DNA of 64,000 nt. Origin: Brevibacterium sp. ZH18 (GTDB taxonomy: Bacteria > Actinomycetota > Actinomycetes > Actinomycetales > Brevibacteriaceae). The notes under the pieces were generated by a model. The model was not told the DNA's origin. It saw only the letters and a program-made list of their open reading frames with translations, and made no database searches. The position numbers and the translations under genes are program-made. Position 1 is the first letter of the stretch. Every line of letters starts with the position of its first letter. Shown piece after piece: positions 59,859 through 64,000 of this stretch. The DNA lies in assembly GCF_022748595.1 (NCBI RefSeq), contig NZ_JALDSX010000004.1:84598-148597 (forward strand), in the 5' to 3' direction.

Positions 59859-60632
59859 TCACTCCGCTTGGGTCACCCGTTCGAAAACGCGGTCGAGCGA
59901 GGCCGACAGTGCATCGCGATTGTCCTCGTTCATCCATTCGCGGTGGAGCATCTCGTTGAGCCCACCCGGAGTCTCGTGGCCGGCGACCAGGTCGGAGAAT
60001 GAGGTGTCGGTCGTGGCAAGGGTGTTGCCCAGTCCGGCGAACTGTACGCGGACAATGCGATCGGCATCGGCTCTGTCCCATCCCTGTCCCACGAGCCAGT
60101 CGGCGATCGTCTGGAGGTAGGCGTAGTAGGCCGACATCGTCGCGGTCGTGGCCGACAGTGTGCTGAAGAGCCTCTCCGTGTCTGCAACGACGGTGCCCCC
60201 GAGAATGTCGAAGAACTCCTCAACTTCGGGATGAGTGGGGTAGACCGCGGTGACGCCGCGGCGTTCCCGAACGGGCGGAAGCGGGATGACCCGGACAATT
60301 GGCGGGTTCTGCGGCAGCAGCGGGGACAGCACCTCGACCGAGACCCCCGCGATCGCGCTGACGACCGTGCGATCAGCGGGAATGTCGAGTTCGGCGAGTA
60401 CAGCCTCGGTCTGCTGAGGAAGCACCGCGAGGATGAGGTGCTCACTGCGATCGACGACGTCCTGATTGCTCTCACAGACCTCGACGCGGTCGAACTTGGC
60501 AGCCAAGGCGGCTGACCGCTCGGCATTGCGCGGGGAGAGGAAGAAGTCCGGTTGATCGTCTCCGGCACAGGCGCCTTCGACGATCGCCGAGGCGATCTCT
60601 CCAACTCCGATGATCCCGATTGTGGATGTCAT
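59859..60632 (-). CDS. Pyrroline-5-carboxylate reductase-like oxidoreductase (ProC family)
   Basis: 257 residues. Rossmann domain with TIGIIGVGEIASAIVEGA at the N-terminus (GxGxIA), a ProC-like SAIAGVSVEVL and IVRVIPLPPV near 110, and a C-terminal dimerisation helix region (HETPGGLNEMLHREW), comparable to the ProC motif around PGGTT. It may be ProC or a paralogue with another imine substrate, since the family core SPGGTT is altered to ETPGGLNE. ATG 60632 with AGGAGG 6 nt upstream. Its start lies 84 bp downstream of the WYL regulator's stop on the same strand. Confidence 0.82.
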   Translation of the reverse strand: MTSTIGIIGVGEIASAIVEGACAGDDQPDFFLSPRNAERSAALAAKFDRVEVCESNQDVVDRSEHLILAVLPQQTEAVLAELDIPADRTVVSAIAGVSVEVLSPLLPQNPPIVRVIPLPPVRERRGVTAVYPTHPEVEEFFDILGGTVVADTERLFSTLSATTATMSAYYAYLQTIADWLVGQGWDRADADRIVRVQFAGLGNTLATTDTSFSDLVAGHETPGGLNEMLHREWMNEDNRDALSASLDRVFERVTQAE

Positions 60633-60715
60633 GTAGGGCCTCCTGGTGACGTCATACGATTAGTTTCCTACCCCATACTGCCGTCATTGTGGCAGCATCA
60701 CCACGGCTCTTCCGG

Positions 60716-61780
60716 TCAATCGCCGGAGTACATAGACGAGAGTTCGGTTCCGATTCGGGCGAGCTCACGTCGCAGCTCAGGCGGTTCGAGGACTTCGACC
60801 TGCCGACCCCACCCGGCCAACTGCTCGGCCAGGGCGATGTTGAGGTTCGCCCGCACCTCGGCGACGGTGAAATCTCCTTCACTGGAGATTATGGAGAGGT
60901 AGCTGCCGAAGTGGTTCGTGAGAATCGGGAGCGCCCACTTCGGAGCGCGAATGGTCGCAGTGGCAGATGATCGCAGAGCCTCCACCTGCTTCACGTGCTT
61001 CGACCAATAGGCGATGAGATCGAAATCGTCGGAGGCGGAGCGGTCACGATCAGCGATTCTACGACCGGCGCCGTCCGTGGTGCCGGCGTGAACCGGGCTG
61101 GAGGCATCACCGCTGTTGGTTTCGATGATGCTGCTGATTTCGACAATGCGGTCGACCCGATAGGTCCGTGGCTCATCGGGCCCTGTGGCTAGCCGAGCGA
61201 CGAGGTACCACGTCCCGGCTTTTGCCACGAGACCCAAGGGTTGTACGGTCTTCGTTGCTCGAACCCCGTTGCCTCGGACGTAGTCAATGTGAATGTCTTT
61301 GCGATCGATGAGGGCTGATCGCACCTCGTTGAGGTGGTCGATATTGGTCGTGGATGCGTCACCAGCCTGGTTCGCATCATTACCCCTGTGAACCTCGCCC
61401 CAGGTGGTGTGGTCGTAGTGGATTGCGGTCGCCAACGTCTCCGCTTCTTCGCGGAGCGATTCCGGGAGCGCTCGGATCAGCTTGCGAGTCGCGACCCGGG
61501 TGGCTGGATCTGACAGCCCGGCAGTGCCGAGCATCCAGAACAGGGCACCAGCTTCGTGGCTCGACAGGCCAGTGAGGTTCGTCCTCGCCCCACCGATGAG
61601 TCGCCAACCGCCCCCGCGACCAGGCTGCACAGAGACAGGAATCCCGGCAGACGACAGCGCCTCGAGATCGCGACGTGCCGTGGCAAGCGAAACCTCGAGC
61701 TCCGTGGCAACTTGGGCAGCGGTCACCTTCCCCCGTGACTGGAGGAACAAGACGAGGGCGAGAAGCCTGTCTGCACGCAT
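60716..61780 (-). CDS. WYL-domain transcriptional regulator
   Basis: 354 residues. N-terminal HTH (RLLALVLFLQSRGKVTAAQV, then LEVSLATARRDLEALSSAGI) at about 5-55; central WYL domain at about 145-225 with HIDYVRGNG and GTWYLVARLATG; a C-terminal WCX-like region follows. WYL domains bind nucleic acids or small ligands. The GTG/TTTCAC palindrome right before the ATG suggests autoregulation. AATACT lies 6 nt before the ATG, so it may be leaderless. Divergent from the VOC gene, which it may also control. Confidence 0.88.
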   Translation of the reverse strand: MRADRLLALVLFLQSRGKVTAAQVATELEVSLATARRDLEALSSAGIPVSVQPGRGGGWRLIGGARTNLTGLSSHEAGALFWMLGTAGLSDPATRVATRKLIRALPESLREEAETLATAIHYDHTTWGEVHRGNDANQAGDASTTNIDHLNEVRSALIDRKDIHIDYVRGNGVRATKTVQPLGLVAKAGTWYLVARLATGPDEPRTYRVDRIVEISSIIETNSGDASSPVHAGTTDGAGRRIADRDRSASDDFDLIAYWSKHVKQVEALRSSATATIRAPKWALPILTNHFGSYLSIISSEGDFTVAEVRANLNIALAEQLAGWGRQVEVLEPPELRRELARIGTELSSMYSGD

Positions 61781-61781
61781 A

Positions 61782-61796
61782 GTGAAAGTATTTCAC
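61782..61796. promoter_or_regulatory. Perfect palindrome covering the WYL regulator promoter
   Basis: GTGAAA-GTA-TTTCAC is a perfect 6-3-6 inverted repeat that ends 2 bp before the ATG at 61780 and overlaps the -10-like AATACT (minus strand, 61792-61787). The position is ideal for autorepression. Confidence 0.6.
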
Positions 61797-61925
61797 CAAA
61801 AGTGCTCACTTGATGATCGCTTTGCCTGTGACAGTGGTAATAGCACGACGGCGGCAGCGAGAACGAGACCGAAGCCGGCGAAACGGGCACACAGCGCCAG
61901 ACACAACACACGAAGGAGCAGAACG

Positions 61926-62327
61926 ATGAGCACACTCAAGGGAATGACGACCATGGTCCTCACCGCAGAGGACGTCGACGGGGCGACCGAGTGGTACTCG
62001 GGCCTTCTTGGGATCGCACCATATTTTCGGCAGCCGGAAGAGGGCCCCGCCGCCTACGTCGAGTTCCGGATCGGGGCGGACGAGGACGAGCTGGGGATCA
62101 TGAACCGCGCCTATGCGCCAGAAGGGACAACTTCTGGAAGCAGCTCGATCACGTACTGGTACGTCGACGATGTCGAGGCCGCGTTGGCCGAACTGCTGGC
62201 CCATGGTGCGAAGACGCACATGCCGGTCACGCCACGCGGACCCGAATTCGTCACCGCCTCGGTGATCGATCCGTTCGGCAACGTACTCGGACTCATGTAC
62301 AGCCCCCACTGGTCAGGCCAGCACTGA
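61926..62327 (+). CDS. VOC (glyoxalase/bleomycin-resistance fold) protein
   Basis: 133 residues from ATG 61926, AAGGAG 6 nt upstream. Typical VOC halves: VLTAEDVDGATEWYSGLLGI near the N-terminus, YVEFRIGADEDELGIM near 40, and VIDPFGNVLGLMYSPHW near 111. The conserved C-terminal Glu of metal-binding glyoxalases is replaced by Leu (NVLGLMY), so the metal site may be incomplete. Substrate unknown. Divergent from the WYL regulator across 145 bp, probably controlled by it. Confidence 0.85.
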   Translation: MSTLKGMTTMVLTAEDVDGATEWYSGLLGIAPYFRQPEEGPAAYVEFRIGADEDELGIMNRAYAPEGTTSGSSSITYWYVDDVEAALAELLAHGAKTHMPVTPRGPEFVTASVIDPFGNVLGLMYSPHWSGQH

Positions 62328-62415
62328 GCTGCCAAGGGCCAATGCAGTGTCTCTACTTCGCGAAAGTGCAGATCCCAACAGGTCAATCGTTCATAGCCCC
62401 TTGGGTGAAGATGCT

Positions 62416-62883
62416 CTATGCCTGTTCGATGACCTTCTTAATCGCCCTGAGGGTCTCAGGGATGCCGGCCCGTGCAGCCGCGGTTCGTTCGGCGACCTGC
62501 TCAGCGGCTTGGTCCCCGTACTTCTCGTCGAAGAATGCTTGCCCCTCCGGCAGAAACTCCCACGATTCGGTGAGCAGCGTGCCGCCCTCAGCTTCCTCCA
62601 CGCGGTATGTCCAGTGAACTCGGCCCGGCCCCACGCTCCATCCGAAGGCACGTCCTTCATCGGCGACGACAACCTGACTTCGCGTCTGCCACTCGCGATC
62701 CGGGGTGACGTTGCGCCCGGTGAACCATGCCCCCACCCGGGGTCCGTCGCCCTCATCCCACCAGCACTCTCGGCAGATCGGTGACCATTCGCCAGTTCGG
62801 GTCACGTCCGCAACGGTCGCATAGACGGTAGCCGGGTCGGCTTCGACCAGGATGGAATCGGAAAAGGTCAGAGACTCGGTCAT
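62416..62883 (-). CDS. SRPBCC/polyketide-cyclase-like protein
   Basis: 155 residues from ATG 62883. START-like fold: SILVEADPATVYATVADVTR at about 9-28, WQTRSQVVVADEGRAFGWSV near 66, and a C-terminal helix (ERTAAARAGIPETLRAIKKV). The family binds hydrophobic ligands, typically in stress or secondary metabolism; no enzymatic role can be assigned. 51 bp separate it from the upstream beta-lactamase gene stop (62935), so the two may be co-transcribed. Confidence 0.85.
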   Translation of the reverse strand: MTESLTFSDSILVEADPATVYATVADVTRTGEWSPICRECWWDEGDGPRVGAWFTGRNVTPDREWQTRSQVVVADEGRAFGWSVGPGRVHWTYRVEEAEGGTLLTESWEFLPEGQAFFDEKYGDQAAEQVAERTAAARAGIPETLRAIKKVIEQA

Positions 62884-62934
62884 GCTGGCCACTCTACCGA
62901 TTCTGCTGGTCAGCGCCGAGAACTGCTGTGCGCG

Positions 62935-63888
62935 TCACTCAAACGCAGCGAGCACAGCACGTGCGGTGTCTTCGATCAGAGCCGCATCGGATTTGGTATT
63001 CAGGTTGTTGTTCTCCGTCATGATCGCGATGACGATCGGGTCCCTCTTCGGCGGGAACACGATGGCGACGTCATTGCGGAGGGCATCGGCGTGCCCGGAC
63101 TTGTCGGCGACCTTCCACCCTGCCGGTGCGCCCGCCCTGATCAGCGGGTCCCCGGTCTCGTTGTCACTCATCCAGTCGATGAGGACAGTGCGATCCTCAT
63201 CGGAGAGATGGTCGGGGTCGAGAAGCGCTGCAAGGTCGTTCGAGAATGCAGCGGGAGTCGTGATGTTGTCGGCCTTGCCGGGATCGATGGTGTTCAGGTC
63301 CGGCTCACGATCGACTACCTCGGTGGTCGAATCGCCCAGGTCCTCAAGGGCTAAGTCCAATCCTTTGGGACCGTCGATGTGGTCGAAGACAATATTTGCC
63401 GCAGCATTGTCGCTGACCCTGATGGCGGCCTCGGCCACCTTCTCAAGGGGCAGACCGTCGCCGAGGTGCTTCTTCGTCACCGGTGCATAGCCGGCCTTCT
63501 CGACATCTTCTTTGGTCCAGGTCACCTGTTCATCCAGGTCCTCTGGAGTCGTCCTGGCCAGAAGTTCGGCCACGGCCAAGGACTTGATCGTCGACGCGAA
63601 GCCAAAGCGCTCCTCGGAACGATGCTCGATGGTTGACCCATCACTTGTGTCCATCGCATGCACACCGACTCTGGCGTCGTACTGGTCTTCGATGGCAGTC
63701 AGCTCGGACGTGATGTCTTCCTGTGCGGAGGTGGCGTTCCGTGGACTCGTCGTTGAGTTGCTTGGCGACGGAGTCGAAGTCTCAGTGTGCTGATCCGGCT
63801 CGGTGCTGTCGTCAGCATTTGTGCAGCCTGCCATCGTCATCATTGCCACGGTGATCACGCCGAGCATCTGGGCGGTCTGTGGCTTCAT
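62935..63888 (-). CDS. Class A beta-lactamase lipoprotein
   Basis: 317 residues from ATG 63888 (AGGAG 5 nt upstream). A lipoprotein signal (VITVAMMTMAGC; Cys near residue 25) is followed by a Ser/Thr/Pro-rich linker and a class A domain: active-site STIK (S70-x-x-K73), SDN (130-132), ExxLN in EPDLNTI (E166), and KSG (K234 motif). It would hydrolyse beta-lactams at the outer face of the membrane. Class A lipoprotein beta-lactamases are common chromosomal genes in actinobacteria. No adjacent BlaI/BlaR regulators; the downstream SRPBCC gene lies 51 bp away. Spectrum cannot be predicted from sequence. Confidence 0.9.
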   Translation of the reverse strand: MKPQTAQMLGVITVAMMTMAGCTNADDSTEPDQHTETSTPSPSNSTTSPRNATSAQEDITSELTAIEDQYDARVGVHAMDTSDGSTIEHRSEERFGFASTIKSLAVAELLARTTPEDLDEQVTWTKEDVEKAGYAPVTKKHLGDGLPLEKVAEAAIRVSDNAAANIVFDHIDGPKGLDLALEDLGDSTTEVVDREPDLNTIDPGKADNITTPAAFSNDLAALLDPDHLSDEDRTVLIDWMSDNETGDPLIRAGAPAGWKVADKSGHADALRNDVAIVFPPKRDPIVIAIMTENNNLNTKSDAALIEDTARAVLAAFE

Positions 63889-64000
63889 CGATGCTCCTGA
63901 CAGAGATGTCGGCTGGCTATCTCTCACTCACATTGTCTCATCGCGAAACCGGTCAGTCAGATACCTATGAATGTGGGCCCGCGTGCGATTCTGTTGCAGA
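63889..64000. other. Window end, upstream of the beta-lactamase gene
   Basis: The last 112 bp contain the upstream region of the beta-lactamase gene. No gene or convincing promoter is visible before the window ends. Confidence 0.5.

Noticed and set aside
1..64000. tRNA, rRNA, CRISPR arrays, transposases and prophage genes
   Set aside because: I looked for cloverleaf-like hairpin sets, conserved rRNA stretches, regularly spaced repeats and transposase motifs in the intergenic regions and saw none; a covariance-model scan would be needed for small RNAs.

Overview
The window is high-GC actinobacterial chromosome and most likely comes from Brevibacterium. The evidence is an aromatic-carotenoid (isorenieratene-type) gene set with a split lycopene cyclase, tspO and a photolyase, together with a large phosphodiester-linked wall-polymer locus and densely packed ATGA/TGATG-coupled genes. 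The genus is inferred from gene content; no rRNA is present to confirm it. I saw no tRNA, rRNA, CRISPR array, transposase or intact prophage.

Layout. (1) 1-10.3 kb, carotenoids: the 3' part of crtI on the plus strand, then a minus-strand operon idi-crtE-P450-crtYc-crtYd-crtU-tspO-phr followed by an NAD(P)-binding protein, with a divergent MarR-type regulator (crtR-like) and an inverted repeat between the two promoters. (2) 10.3-16.1 kb, DNA repair and stress: divergent ku and ligD (non-homologous end joining) and a stress-type SDR, bracketed by an intact chaB and a deleted chaB copy, plus a truncated flavin-reductase-like gene. (3) 16.1-20.3 kb, housekeeping: XRE-cupin regulator, mdh, a secreted GDPD-like protein and corA. 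(4) 20.4-34.7 kb, surface polymer: tagD, three CDP-glycerol glycerophosphotransferase-type enzymes (one fused to a GT2 domain), three further glycosyltransferases, a CDP-alcohol phosphotransferase and two tandem Stealth proteins.

(5) 34.9-41.3 kb, an oligopeptide-type ABC transporter with a fused two-domain ATPase, preceded by an unusual XRE-TetR fusion regulator. (6) 41.4-42.8 kb, a probable toxin-antitoxin-chaperone (TAC) module with the HigB/HigA/SecB-like order, and a perfect 20-bp palindrome between toxin and antitoxin. (7) 42.9-47.3 kb, a DEAD-box RNA helicase, the malonate transporter genes madL/madM and an HSL-type esterase. (8) 47.5-48.9 kb, a two-gene module of an excisionase-like HTH protein and a 337-residue protein with a DUF3039-like Cys-rich end; its function is unknown to me. 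(9) 49-64 kb, mixed metabolism: PTH2-type peptidyl-tRNA hydrolase, membrane proteins, dgt, GntR plus L-2-hydroxyglutarate oxidase, galE behind a heptanucleotide repeat, fhs with an Ala/Gly-rich insert, a ProC-like reductase, a WYL regulator, a VOC protein, a SRPBCC protein and a class A beta-lactamase lipoprotein.

The strongest candidates for a little-described system are the TAC module (41388-42762) and the HTH/DUF3039-like pair (47480-48938). A recurring regulatory theme is a -10-like hexamer exactly 6 nt before a start codon, which suggests leaderless mRNAs for several regulators and first genes. All start choices, promoters and operators are read from sequence alone.
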